Shown piece by piece: positions 1 through 6,948 of a DNA stretch of 16,265 nt (positions within the stretch are counted from its first letter, which is position 1; each line of letters starts with the position of its first letter). The position numbers and the translations under genes were made by a program. The notes under the pieces are model-generated. The model did no database searches, was not told where the DNA came from, and was given only the letters and a program-made list of their open reading frames with translations. The DNA comes from Devosia sp. (lineage in GTDB: Bacteria > Pseudomonadota > Alphaproteobacteria > Rhizobiales > Devosiaceae): NCBI GenBank assembly GCA_028290225.1, contig JAQGKH010000228.1:1-16265 (forward strand), in the 5' to 3' direction.

Positions 1-343
1 TTTCAGTGAGCACAATGATCAGCTCGGGCATTTCTTCCACAGTTTCGCGGAAATCATCGAATTCGAGGCGCAGCTGTTCCAGCGCCGTCTTGCCGGTGCG
101 CGGCCGCCGCTCGGCCTGGGCGCGGAAGTCCGAGCGCACGCTTTCGGCTACCAGCGCCACCAACGCCTCCTTGCTGGGCACATGATAGTGCAGCGTGGCG
201 ATGTTGATCCCGACCCGCGCGGCAATGTCGCGCGTGCGCAAGCCTTCCAGTCCGCGCTCGACAATGATCGCGCGCGCCGCGAGGGCGACGGCGCTGCGGC
301 GATCGTCACCGGTGCAACGTTTGGATGGGAGGTCAAGGGTCAT
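1..343 (-). CDS. TetR-family transcriptional regulator, partial (C-terminus beyond window)
   Basis: The reverse strand reads open from an ATG at 343 down to base 1, giving 114 residues of an N-terminal part. The first 60 or so residues are a TetR-type helix-turn-helix: a helix with ALAARAIIVERGLEGL, then RTRDIAARVGI, then the recognition helix NIATLHYHVPSKEALV, which matches the family pattern (T-x-x-D-I-A-x-x-x-G-[IV]-x-x-x-x-[LIF]-Y-x-H-F-x-S-K-E-x-L). Here HYHVPSKE replaces the commoner YYHFPSKE. The remaining residues begin the variable ligand-binding domain, so the effector cannot be inferred. No strong Shine-Dalgarno precedes the ATG. The gene is divergent from ilvA, and a cluster of palindromic half-sites starts 36 bases upstream of its start. 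It is probably autoregulated; whether it controls ilvA is open. Confidence 0.85.
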   Translation of the reverse strand, partial: MTLDLPSKRCTGDDRRSAVALAARAIIVERGLEGLRTRDIAARVGINIATLHYHVPSKEALVALVAESVRSDFRAQAERRPRTGKTALEQLRLEFDDFRETVEEMPELIIVLTE

Positions 344-378
344 GGGGATTTCAGGTTTTGGGAGCGGCCTCTTAGCGC

Positions 379-410
379 GATTGAAATCCTCAATCAATCA
401 TTTGATTGAT
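379..410. promoter_or_regulatory. Candidate TetR operator: clustered GATTGA/TCAATC half-sites
   Basis: A perfect inverted repeat ATCAATCA-TT-TGATTGAT occupies 393-410. It overlaps a second inverted repeat, GATTGA (379-384) with TCAATC (390-395) and a 5-base spacer. Together there are four half-sites within 32 bases of the tetR/ilvA divergent region. Size and symmetry suit a TetR-family dimer or pair of dimers. The assignment to the adjacent regulator is inference from position. Confidence 0.6.
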
Positions 411-443
411 ACCGTCGATGTTTGCGCCCGTGCCGATCGGATG

Positions 444-472
444 TTGACATCGCGCGCGCGGGGGCCAAGTTC
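444..472 (+). promoter_or_regulatory. Possible sigma-70 promoter of ilvA
   Basis: A perfect TTGACA -35 hexamer lies at 444-449. The -10 position at a 17-base spacing reads AAGTTC, which is poor. The predicted transcription start would leave a short leader carrying the CGGAG ribosome site at 491-495. Only the -35 is convincing. Confidence 0.3.
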
Positions 473-502
473 CCATCCCATCCTCTGCCCCGGAGTTGCC
501 CC

Positions 503-2017
503 ATGCAGGATTATGTCCGCCGGATCTTGACCTCCTCGGTCTACGAAGTTGCCGAGGAAACCGCGCTGGAACGGCTGCCGCTGTTGTCGGCCCGGCTCGG
601 CGCCGAAGTGCTGCTAAAGCGCGAGGACCTACAGCCGGTGTTTTCCTTCAAGATCCGGGGCGCATATAACCGCATTGCTCAGCTTTCAGCCGCGGAACGG
701 GCGCGCGGCGTGATCTGCGCTTCGGCGGGCAATCATGCGCAGGGCGTGGCTTTTTCGGCCGCGCGGCTGGGCATTCGGGCCGTCATCGTGATGCCAACCA
801 CCACGCCGACGATCAAGATCGGGGCGGTGCGGCGCCTGGGAGGGGAAGTGGTGCTGCATGGCGACGGGTTCGACGCTGCGCGCGCCCATGCCGCTGAATT
901 GGCCGAGCGGCACGGCTATGTGGTGGTGCATCCGTTCGACGATCCCGCGGTGATTGCGGGACAGGGCACGATCGGGCTTGAACTGCTGCGCCAGCGGCCC
1001 GGCCCGATCGGGGCGATCTATGTGCCGGTTGGTGGTGGCGGGCTCGCGGCCGGGATCGCGGCCATCGTCAAGTTCCTGCGCCCCGAGATTCGCGTGATCG
1101 GGGTGGAGCCCGAGGAAGCGGCAAGCATGAAGGCCGCCATTGCGGCCGGGCGCCCGGTGCCGCTTGACCAGGTGGGTTTGTTCGCCGACGGCGTGGCGGT
1201 GCGGCAGGTAGGCGAGGAAACCTTCCGGCTGTGCCGCGACCTGCTGGACGACATCGTGCTGGTTTCGGCCGACGAGATCTGCGCTGCCATCAAGGACATC
1301 TTTGATGACACCAGGGCCATTGCCGAGCCGGCCGGAGCGCTGGCGCTGGCCGGGTTGCGGCGGCAGATCGAGGCGGGCACCGCCCCTTCAGGGCCACTGA
1401 TCGCCATCAATTCGGGTGCCAATGTCAATTTTGACCGGTTGCGCTATGTGGCCGAACGCGCCGAGATCGGCGAGCGGGCGGAAGCCTTGCTGGCGGTGAC
1501 CATTCCCGAGCGCCCGGGCAGCTATCGCGACTTCATCCGGCTGGTGGGCCAGCGCTCGATCACCGAGTTCAACTATCGCTTCGCCCATGGCGCGGCAGCC
1601 CGGATCTTTGTGGGTCTCAAGCTCAGCCGCGGCGACGCGGAAAAGGCAGAGATCCTGCAGTTGCTGACAGCCCATGGCCTGGCCGTGACAGACATGACGG
1701 ACAACGAAGTGGCCAAGCTGCATGTGCGCCATATGGTGGGCGGGCGGGTCGCCGATCTTGCCGATGAAAGAGTGTATCGCTTCCAGTTTCCCGAACGCCC
1801 GGGAGCATTGCTGCGCTTTCTGGAGGGGCTCACCGACGCCTGGAATATCTCGCTGTTTCACTACCGCAATCACGGGGCCGATTACGGGCGCGTCCTGGTC
1901 GGCATCCAGGTGCCGCCGGAAACCCGCCAGGCCTTTGCCGCCCATATCGAGGCGATCGGCTTTCCATTCTGGGAGGAAACCGATAACCCGGCCTATCAAC
2001 AGTTTCTCGAAACCTGA
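503..2017 (+). CDS. ilvA: Threonine dehydratase (ammonia-lyase), biosynthetic, allosteric
   Basis: This is the PLP enzyme that deaminates L-threonine to 2-oxobutanoate, the first step of isoleucine synthesis. The protein has 504 residues, close to E. coli IlvA (514). The start at 503 is preferred over an upstream in-frame ATG at 422 because CGGAG lies 7 bases before it and the family's N-terminus begins here. The PLP lysine is K50 in SFKIRGAYN. The SAGNHAQG loop is at about 74-81, and the glycine loop VPVGGGGLAAG that binds the PLP phosphate is at about 174-184. Residues from about 325 to 504 form two tandem ACT-like regulatory repeats, each opening with an [VF]xxPERPG motif (IPERPGS near 334, FPERPGA near 429). 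That marks the isoleucine-inhibited biosynthetic form, not the short catabolic TdcB type. The gene stands alone downstream of a divergent TetR gene. Confidence 0.95.
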   Translation: MQDYVRRILTSSVYEVAEETALERLPLLSARLGAEVLLKREDLQPVFSFKIRGAYNRIAQLSAAERARGVICASAGNHAQGVAFSAARLGIRAVIVMPTTTPTIKIGAVRRLGGEVVLHGDGFDAARAHAAELAERHGYVVVHPFDDPAVIAGQGTIGLELLRQRPGPIGAIYVPVGGGGLAAGIAAIVKFLRPEIRVIGVEPEEAASMKAAIAAGRPVPLDQVGLFADGVAVRQVGEETFRLCRDLLDDIVLVSADEICAAIKDIFDDTRAIAEPAGALALAGLRRQIEAGTAPSGPLIAINSGANVNFDRLRYVAERAEIGERAEALLAVTIPERPGSYRDFIRLVGQRSITEFNYRFAHGAAARIFVGLKLSRGDAEKAEILQLLTAHGLAVTDMTDNEVAKLHVRHMVGGRVADLADERVYRFQFPERPGALLRFLEGLTDAWNISLFHYRNHGADYGRVLVGIQVPPETRQAFAAHIEAIGFPFWEETDNPAYQQFLET

Positions 2018-2115
2018 CCCTCGGGGAACCGCAAGGCGTTGCAGGCGTCATGCTCTCGCCACCCCAAGCCAGCACACTTGCCCGACCCTCAACACCAAGC
2101 CCGCGCGGAGACCTC

Positions 2116-3366
2116 ATGAGCTCGACCCGATCCAAGCACCTTCTTGCCCTGGCCGGGATGGCCACCCTTGCGCTGCTGCAACCGGCGATGGCGCTTGATG
2201 CCCAGAGCTTTGTTGATCGGGTCGAGGCTATCTACGAGCCGCTCGGCTATGAGCTCACCTTTGGGGAAACCACGATGGAGGGCGACACCATCATCGCGCG
2301 CAATGTGCGGATCGGGGTTGGCGGCACGCCCGGCGAGGCGGCGCCCTGGGCGGTGACCACCGATGTGACCTTCAGCGGCGTTGCCGAGCTGCCCGATGGC
2401 AGCTATCGCGCCCAAACCGTTACAGTGCCTGACATCGACGCCGATTTCGCCAGCGAGCCGGTGGGGCATATCAAGCTCAAGGATGTGCGGCTCGAAGGCA
2501 TCTACCTGCCGGCCACGGCGCCGGTGCTGGCGGACACGGTGTTGCAGCTGGTGCAGGCGATCAAGACCGGGCCGCTTGTGGTTACCCGCGACGGCGAGCA
2601 GGTGGTGAGCGTTGCTTCCATGGAGGCGGCTTCGGCCTTCAACCCCGAGCCCGGCACCGGCCCGCTGGTGGACCTGACCTCCCACCTGGCCATCAACGAC
2701 ATCACGCTGGACCTGTCCAGCATTGAGCAGGATGATCCGGCGGCCGCCGCCAATATCGAGGCGCTGGGGTTGACCCAAGTGAATGGCGACATTTCGCAGT
2801 CCATGAGCTGGTCCATGGCTGATGGGCATCTGGTGGTGGACAAGTTCCTGTTCGATTTCGATCAGCAGGGGGCGCTCGATCTGCGCTTTGACGTACTGGG
2901 CTTTACGCCGGCGCTGATGGACAAGCTGGGCAAGGCGCAGGCGGCGACCATGGTGGAGGGCTATGATCCCCAGAGCCAGGAAGCGCAGGCGGCGCAGATG
3001 ATGATGGGCATGGAAATGCTGCAGGGGCTGACGCTGGCGGGCTTGTCGGTGCGCTACGACGATGCCTCGCTGGCCGGTAAGACCTTGGATTTCCTTGCAA
3101 CTCAGCAGGGCGTGGAGCGGGCGCAGCTGGTGGAAGGGCTCAAGGCCAGCCTGCCGCAGATGCTCGCAGGCACCGGTGTTGCGGCCCTCAACGATGTGGT
3201 GGTGGCGCCCGTATCGGCGTTTCTCGACAACCCCCAAAGCCTTGAGATTGCTGTGGCTCCGGCTTCGCCCACCACCTTGCTGGTGCTGACGGCGGCGGCC
3301 GCCAATCCGGCCGGGCTGTTGTCGATGCTGGGTTTGACCGTGACCGCCAACCAGCCCGCCCCGTGA
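2116..3366 (+). CDS. Exported protein of unknown function
   Basis: The product has 416 residues. The start at 2116 is preferred over the in-frame ATG at 2050 because GCGGAG lies 5 bases upstream and the new N-terminus is a clean signal peptide: a basic n-region (SSTRSKH), a hydrophobic core LLALAGMATLALL, and a probable signal peptidase I site after AMA (residue 26). The mature part is acidic and rich in short hydrophobic strands with alternating polar residues, such as DTIIARNVRIGV, ITLDLSSI and VVDKFLFDFDQQGALDLRFDVLGF. This suggests a beta-rich periplasmic protein resembling the extended beta sheets of AsmA- or DUF-type envelope proteins. I see no catalytic motif, lipobox or membrane anchor, and I cannot name the family. 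It begins 98 bases after ilvA and could be co-transcribed. A hairpin follows it. Confidence 0.8.
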   Translation: MSSTRSKHLLALAGMATLALLQPAMALDAQSFVDRVEAIYEPLGYELTFGETTMEGDTIIARNVRIGVGGTPGEAAPWAVTTDVTFSGVAELPDGSYRAQTVTVPDIDADFASEPVGHIKLKDVRLEGIYLPATAPVLADTVLQLVQAIKTGPLVVTRDGEQVVSVASMEAASAFNPEPGTGPLVDLTSHLAINDITLDLSSIEQDDPAAAANIEALGLTQVNGDISQSMSWSMADGHLVVDKFLFDFDQQGALDLRFDVLGFTPALMDKLGKAQAATMVEGYDPQSQEAQAAQMMMGMEMLQGLTLAGLSVRYDDASLAGKTLDFLATQQGVERAQLVEGLKASLPQMLAGTGVAALNDVVVAPVSAFLDNPQSLEIAVAPASPTTLLVLTAAAANPAGLLSMLGLTVTANQPAP

Positions 3367-3380
3367 CCGCCGGACCCATG

Positions 3381-3405
3381 AAAGGGCCGGTTTTGCTGGC
3401 CCTTT
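3381..3405 (+). terminator. Hairpin, probable terminator after the exported protein gene
   Basis: AAAGGGCC (3381-3388) pairs with GGCCCTTT (3398-3405). Two further pairs (one G-U) leave a 5-base loop TTTTG. There is no U-run beyond the stem's own TTT, so termination is probable but not certain. It starts 15 bases after the stop codon. Confidence 0.55.
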
Positions 3406-3422
3406 GCTCGTGCCGAAGTGAA

Positions 3423-3461
3423 ATGAAAGCTTTACATGAACGTGCTATGAACGGTTTATGA
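3423..3461 (+). CDS. Possible 12-codon leader ORF coupled to the nucleotidase gene
   Basis: ATG at 3423 opens a 12-codon frame (MKALHERAMNGL) whose TGA at 3459-3461 overlaps the nucleotidase ATG at 3458 in an ATGA arrangement. Inside it are two further ATGAACG starts at 3436 and 3447. The one at 3436 ends in a TGA overlapping the one at 3447, and the one at 3447 shares the leader's stop. The nucleotidase ATG has no Shine-Dalgarno of its own, which is compatible with coupled translation. The leader's own ribosome site (GAAG at 3415-3418) is weak. Expression is unproven. Confidence 0.3.
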   Translation: MKALHERAMNGL

Positions 3462-3468
3462 ACGAGCT
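3436..3468 (+). repeat. Three tandem 11-bp units beginning ATGAACG
   Basis: Units at 3436 (ATGAACGTGCT), 3447 (ATGAACGGTTT) and 3458 (ATGAACGAGCT) are exactly contiguous. The third is the start of the nucleotidase gene. An 11-base period shifts the reading frame at each unit and places consecutive ATGs about one helical turn apart. Confidence 0.7.
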
Positions 3469-4162
3469 TTTGCCGCGGCGCGCCGCCAGTCTGTCGCATG
3501 TCCAGGATTGGGTGTTTGACCTCGACAACACCCTTTATCCGCGCACCTGCAATTTGTTTGCCCAGATCGATGTGCGCATCACCAATTATGTGATGGACCT
3601 GACCCGGCTTGACTTCGACGCGGCGCGCGAGCTGCAGAAAACCTATTACCGGGATTTCGGCACCACGCTGAACGGGCTGATGCATGGCCACAAGGTCGAT
3701 CCCGACCACTTCCTCGATACGGTGCACGCCATCGATTATTCGCCGGTGGAAGCCCATCCCGAGCTGGTGGAGGCCATCCGCGCGCTGCCCGGGCGCAAGT
3801 TCATCCTGACCAATGGCGATGTCAGCCATGCCCGCTCGGTGCTGCGGCAACTGGGTGGCGCCGATGTTTTCGAGCATGTGCACGATATCCGCGCCATGAC
3901 CTTCGTACCCAAGCCGCACCGGCAGGCCTATGAGGGGTTTTTCAACCTGCATGGCATCGATCCCGGCCGCGCAGTGATGTTCGACGACCTGGAAAAGAAC
4001 CTGGTCGTGCCCCACGAGATGGGCATGTCGACCGTGCATGTGGTGGCCGGCGAAGGCTTTGCCCATAACCAGGTGGAAGCCTGGGAGCTGGGCCGCGCCA
4101 GCGGGCCGCATGTGCATCACATCACCGACGATCTGGCGCGGTTCCTGCGCGAACTGCCCTGA
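3458..4162 (+). CDS. HAD-family pyrimidine 5'-nucleotidase
   Basis: A 234-residue HAD-superfamily phosphatase with all four motifs. Motif I is DLDNTLYP (nucleophile D21, acid/base D23). Motif II is ILTNG with T118. Motif III has K152 in FVPKPHRQAY. Motif IV is VMFDDLEKN with D176/D177. The LDNTLYP signature, the small helical cap and the overall length match the SDT1/PHM8-like pyrimidine 5'-nucleotidase group common in alphaproteobacteria, which dephosphorylates UMP/CMP-type nucleotides in the cytoplasm. Substrate is inferred from family resemblance. The start at 3458 gives the usual length but lacks a Shine-Dalgarno and overlaps the stop of a short leader frame. The stop lies 11 bases from the convergent VOC gene. 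Confidence 0.85.
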   Translation: MNELLPRRAASLSHVQDWVFDLDNTLYPRTCNLFAQIDVRITNYVMDLTRLDFDAARELQKTYYRDFGTTLNGLMHGHKVDPDHFLDTVHAIDYSPVEAHPELVEAIRALPGRKFILTNGDVSHARSVLRQLGGADVFEHVHDIRAMTFVPKPHRQAYEGFFNLHGIDPGRAVMFDDLEKNLVVPHEMGMSTVHVVAGEGFAHNQVEAWELGRASGPHVHHITDDLARFLRELP

Positions 4163-4173
4163 GCGGGGATAGC

Positions 4174-4542
4174 CTACATGCTGTTCAGATGCAGGATGTT
4201 GCCATCCGGATCCTTGAACCAGACCATGCGGAAGGTGCCGGCATGGTGGATGTCACCACGCAAATCCATGCCGGGATAATGCTCGAACCGCACGCCCTTG
4301 CCGGCAAGGTCGGCGGTGATCGCTTCCAGCTCGTCGCCCACGCCCCAGACCACCGCATTGGCCTGGTTGGTACCGGCAAAATCGGAGCGGTAGAGCACCA
4401 AACGGGTTTCCCCGGTGCGAAAGCTTAGGAGGCTCTCGTCCTCACTCTCCAGTTGCAGGCCCAGGACATCGGCATAAAAGGTGCGCGCCTTGGCAATGTC
4501 CCGAACGGCAATGATGGCAGATGAGTTCTTGTGCTTGAGCAT
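4174..4542 (-). CDS. VOC/glyoxalase-fold protein
   Basis: A 122-residue single-domain protein of the vicinal oxygen chelate superfamily (glyoxalase, bleomycin-resistance or dioxygenase type). The N-terminal half has the typical VRDIAKARTFYADVLGLQLE pattern. The C-terminal half has WGVGDELEAITADLAGKGVRF and ends in the common WFKDPDGNILHLNSM. The frame stays open far upstream, but the start is placed at 4542 because GGAAGG lies a few bases before it and upstream sequence would be antisense to the ABC gene. Such proteins bind a divalent metal and may act on aldehydes, aromatic diols or antibiotics; the substrate here cannot be told. It is convergent with the nucleotidase gene and divergent from the ABC gene, across 120 bases in which I see no clear promoter. 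Confidence 0.85.
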   Translation of the reverse strand: MLKHKNSSAIIAVRDIAKARTFYADVLGLQLESEDESLLSFRTGETRLVLYRSDFAGTNQANAVVWGVGDELEAITADLAGKGVRFEHYPGMDLRGDIHHAGTFRMVWFKDPDGNILHLNSM

Positions 4543-4662
4543 GGCACCTTCCCACGGTTTTCCGGCTGCACTTGGAGTTGTGTGGCCTGGCGGCGCGTGG
4601 TGCAAGTCACACCTGCCGACGCACCCCTTTCCGTGCTGCAACGGCGTCGCTAGGTTGCCCTT

Positions 4663-6540
4663 ATGAGTAGTTTTGGTTCCCGCCGCCTGCCTCCTGTGCC
4701 CGAGGGGGCTGCAAGCTTTCGCGAACGTCTGCGCAATCTTCGCCATCTTGGGCGACTGCTGGCGCAAATCTGGCGCACCAGCCGCTTCCTCACCACGGCC
4801 AGCATCGGGCTGCGGCTGGTGGCAGCCTTGCAGCCGGTCGCCATGCTGTATGTGGGCAAGCTGATCATCGACGAAGTGGTGCGCCTGAGCGCCCTGCCCT
4901 CGCCCGGCGCCAGCCTGGGGGAGTGGTGGGCGAGCGGGGCGCTGTCTACCATCGTGGTGCTGCTTGTTTGCGAACTGGCGCTGGTGATCGCTTCGGATGG
5001 GTTGTCGCGGTTGACGGGCCTGGCCGATGCCGTGCTGGGGGAGTTGCATTCCAATACGCTCAGCGTCGAACTGATGGCTCATGCCGCCAAGCTCGACCTG
5101 CGCCACTTCGAGTCAGCCGAATACCAGGACCGGCTGGAGCGCGCGCGCCGGCAGGCGGCGGGACGCAATGCCTTGTTGAGCCAGATCTTCGGGCAGGCGC
5201 AGGACATCATCACCGTGGCAACGCTGGGCGCGGGCCTGTTTATCTATGCGCCCTGGCTGATCGCGCTCCTGCCCTTGTCCTTCGTGCCCGCCATCTGGGG
5301 GGAAACGCGGTTCAACACGCTGGCCTATTACCTGTCGCGCGGGCGCACCCCCGAGCGGCGCGAGCTGGAATATATCCGCCATGTCGGGGCCAGCGCCGAA
5401 ACGGCCAAGGAGATCAAGCTGTTCGGTCTGGGCGGCTTCCTGATCGAGCGCTTCAAGCGGCTGGCACAAACCATTTTCATCGAGAACCGGCGCATTGCCA
5501 CGCAGCGCGCCGGCTGGGGCGCTTTGTTTGCGGCCATCGCCACGCTGACCTATTACGGCGCTTATGGCTTCATTGTCTGGCGCACTATCACTGGCGCCTT
5601 TTCCATCGGCGACCTGGCATTTCTGTCGGGCTCGTTTTTGCGCCTCAACGGCTTGTTCCAGCGCATCCTGCTGGGGTTCACCCAGATCGCCGGGCAGTCG
5701 CTGTACCTGGATGACCTGTTCTCGTTTTTCGAGATCGAACCCACCATCCTGCCGCCCGCCAACCCCAAGCCGTTTCCCCAGCCGATCCGGCAGGGCCTTG
5801 TGTTCGACAATGTCGGGTTCCGTTATCCCGATACCGAGACCTGGGCCGTCCGGGGCCTCAGCTTCACCCTGGCCGCTGGGGAAACGCTGGCCCTGGTGGG
5901 GGAAAATGGCGCGGGCAAGACCACCATCGTCAAGCTCCTGACCCGGCTCTACGACCCTGACGAGGGGCGGATCACCGTGGATGGCATCGACCTGCGCGAG
6001 ATGCGGATCGAGGATATCCATGCCAATATCGGGGTGATCTTCCAGGACTTCATCCGCTACAGCCTTTCGGCGCGCGAGAATATCGGGGTCGGGCGGATCG
6101 AGCTGCAGAACGACATGGCGCGGATCGAGGCGGCAGCGGAGCAGAGTCTTGCCGATGCGGTGATCGGCAAGCTGCCCCTGGGCTATGACCAGCAACTGGG
6201 CCGGCTGTTCAACAAGGGGCGCGACCTTTCGGGCGGGGAATGGCAAAAGATCGCCATCGGCCGCGCCTATATGCGCGACGCCGAACTGATTATCCTCGAC
6301 GAGCCCACCGCGGCGCTGGACGCCAAGGCGGAGGCCGAGGTGTTTGCCCGCTTCAAAAGCCTGGCTGCGGGCAAAACGGCGGTGATCATCTCGCACCGTT
6401 TTTCCACCGTGCGCATGGCCGACCGCATCCTGGTGCTCGAAGACGGTGCCATCCTGGAAGCTGGCTCGCATCATGAGCTGGTTGCCCGCAAGGGGCGCTA
6501 TGCCGAGCTGTTCGAGTTGCAGGCTGCCGGTTATCGATAG
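4663..6540 (+). CDS. ABC transporter, fused permease and ATPase (exporter type)
   Basis: A 625-residue half-transporter: a membrane domain of about 360 residues followed by a nucleotide-binding domain. Hydrophobic segments are visible near residues 45-70, 90-112, 185-215 and 285-325. The ATPase has Walker A GENGAGKT (413-420), a Q-loop (VIFQDF), a signature LSGGEWQK (522 on), Walker B LIILDE (542-547), a D-loop (AALD) and the switch histidine H578. It would work as a homodimer in the inner membrane and export an unknown substrate. The signature has E-W in place of the usual Q-R/Q-Q, a variant seen in some bacterial exporters. The start at 4663 has no strong ribosome site. It ends only 20 bases before the ArsR gene, so the two may share a transcript; a metal-linked role is inference from that neighbour. 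Confidence 0.93.
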   Translation: MSSFGSRRLPPVPEGAASFRERLRNLRHLGRLLAQIWRTSRFLTTASIGLRLVAALQPVAMLYVGKLIIDEVVRLSALPSPGASLGEWWASGALSTIVVLLVCELALVIASDGLSRLTGLADAVLGELHSNTLSVELMAHAAKLDLRHFESAEYQDRLERARRQAAGRNALLSQIFGQAQDIITVATLGAGLFIYAPWLIALLPLSFVPAIWGETRFNTLAYYLSRGRTPERRELEYIRHVGASAETAKEIKLFGLGGFLIERFKRLAQTIFIENRRIATQRAGWGALFAAIATLTYYGAYGFIVWRTITGAFSIGDLAFLSGSFLRLNGLFQRILLGFTQIAGQSLYLDDLFSFFEIEPTILPPANPKPFPQPIRQGLVFDNVGFRYPDTETWAVRGLSFTLAAGETLALVGENGAGKTTIVKLLTRLYDPDEGRITVDGIDLREMRIEDIHANIGVIFQDFIRYSLSARENIGVGRIELQNDMARIEAAAEQSLADAVIGKLPLGYDQQLGRLFNKGRDLSGGEWQKIAIGRAYMRDAELIILDEPTAALDAKAEAEVFARFKSLAAGKTAVIISHRFSTVRMADRILVLEDGAILEAGSHHELVARKGRYAELFELQAAGYR

Positions 6541-6560
6541 CTGGTAACAAGGAGCGCCCC

Positions 6561-6875
6561 ATGATCACGCCCAATGACAGCCAGATCACGGTGATTGCCG
6601 AAACCTATCGCCTGCTGGGCGATCCGACCCGGCTGCGCGTGCTGCTGGCCTGCCTCGGGGAGCCGATCGCGGTGGGCGATATCGCCAAGGGGATCGGCGT
6701 GTCTCCTTCCCTGGTCAGCCATCACCTGCGCCTGTTGCGGGCGGCGCGGCTGGTACGTGGTGAGCGGCGCAACAAGCAGGTGTTCTACCAAGCAGCCGAC
6801 GAGCATATCGCCCATATGCTGGCCGACATGATCGAACATGCCTGCGAGGAGCCGGGCGAGGACGCCGAGCTTTAA
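6561..6875 (+). CDS. ArsR/SmtB-family metal-responsive repressor (zinc-type alpha-5 site)
   Basis: A 104-residue winged-helix repressor. The core ETYRLLGDPTRLRVLLACLGEPIAVGDIAKGIGVSPSLVSHHLRLLRAARLVRGERRNKQVFY fits the family along its whole length, with the recognition helix SPSLVSHHLRLLR at about 48-60. There is no ELCVCD metal-binding box (alpha-3 site). The C-terminal helix carries D80-x-H82-x10-H93-x2-E96, the spacing and residue types of the alpha-5 zinc site of SmtB (Asp, His, His, Glu); CzrA has His in the last place. Zinc sensing is therefore likely. AAGGAG at 6549-6554 gives a good start. It lies 20 bases after the ABC gene and 73 bases before the CDF gene, whose upstream region holds its probable operator. 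Confidence 0.92.
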   Translation: MITPNDSQITVIAETYRLLGDPTRLRVLLACLGEPIAVGDIAKGIGVSPSLVSHHLRLLRAARLVRGERRNKQVFYQAADEHIAHMLADMIEHACEEPGEDAEL

Positions 6876-6908
6876 GGGGCATCGCCGCTGCCCGGCCTTG
6901 CTTCTGAT

Positions 6909-6928
6909 ATATGAACATGTATTCATAT
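6909..6928. promoter_or_regulatory. ArsR/SmtB-type operator upstream of the CDF gene
   Basis: ATATGAA (6909-6915), a 6-base spacer and TTCATAT (6922-6928) form a perfect inverted repeat that contains the TGAACA...TATTCA core of SmtB/CzrA/CadC operators. It is AT-rich in a GC-rich setting and lies between arsR and the CDF ribosome site (GGAGG, 6935-6939). A possible TTGCTT -35 at 6898-6903 would place the -10 inside the palindrome, suiting repression by occlusion. Confidence 0.8.
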
Positions 6929-6948
6929 GTAGGTGGAGGCCAAGAGCA

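Noticed and set aside
2025..2049. GGAAC-N16-CGTC upstream of the exported protein gene as an EcfG promoter
   Set aside because: One mismatch in the critical TT of the -10 and no stress context nearby; a chance match is as likely.
2089..3237. A 382-codon minus-strand frame opposite the exported protein gene
   Set aside because: The sense strand has a signal peptide and ribosome site; the antisense product is a His/Gln/Arg-rich composition artefact.
4543..5106. N-terminal extension of the VOC gene frame into the ABC gene
   Set aside because: The homologous domain starts at 4542, where a ribosome site is present; the upstream part is antisense to the ABC permease.
5113..6474. A 453-codon minus-strand frame opposite the ABC transporter
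   Set aside because: It mirrors the codon pattern of the ABC ATPase and shows no recognisable motif.
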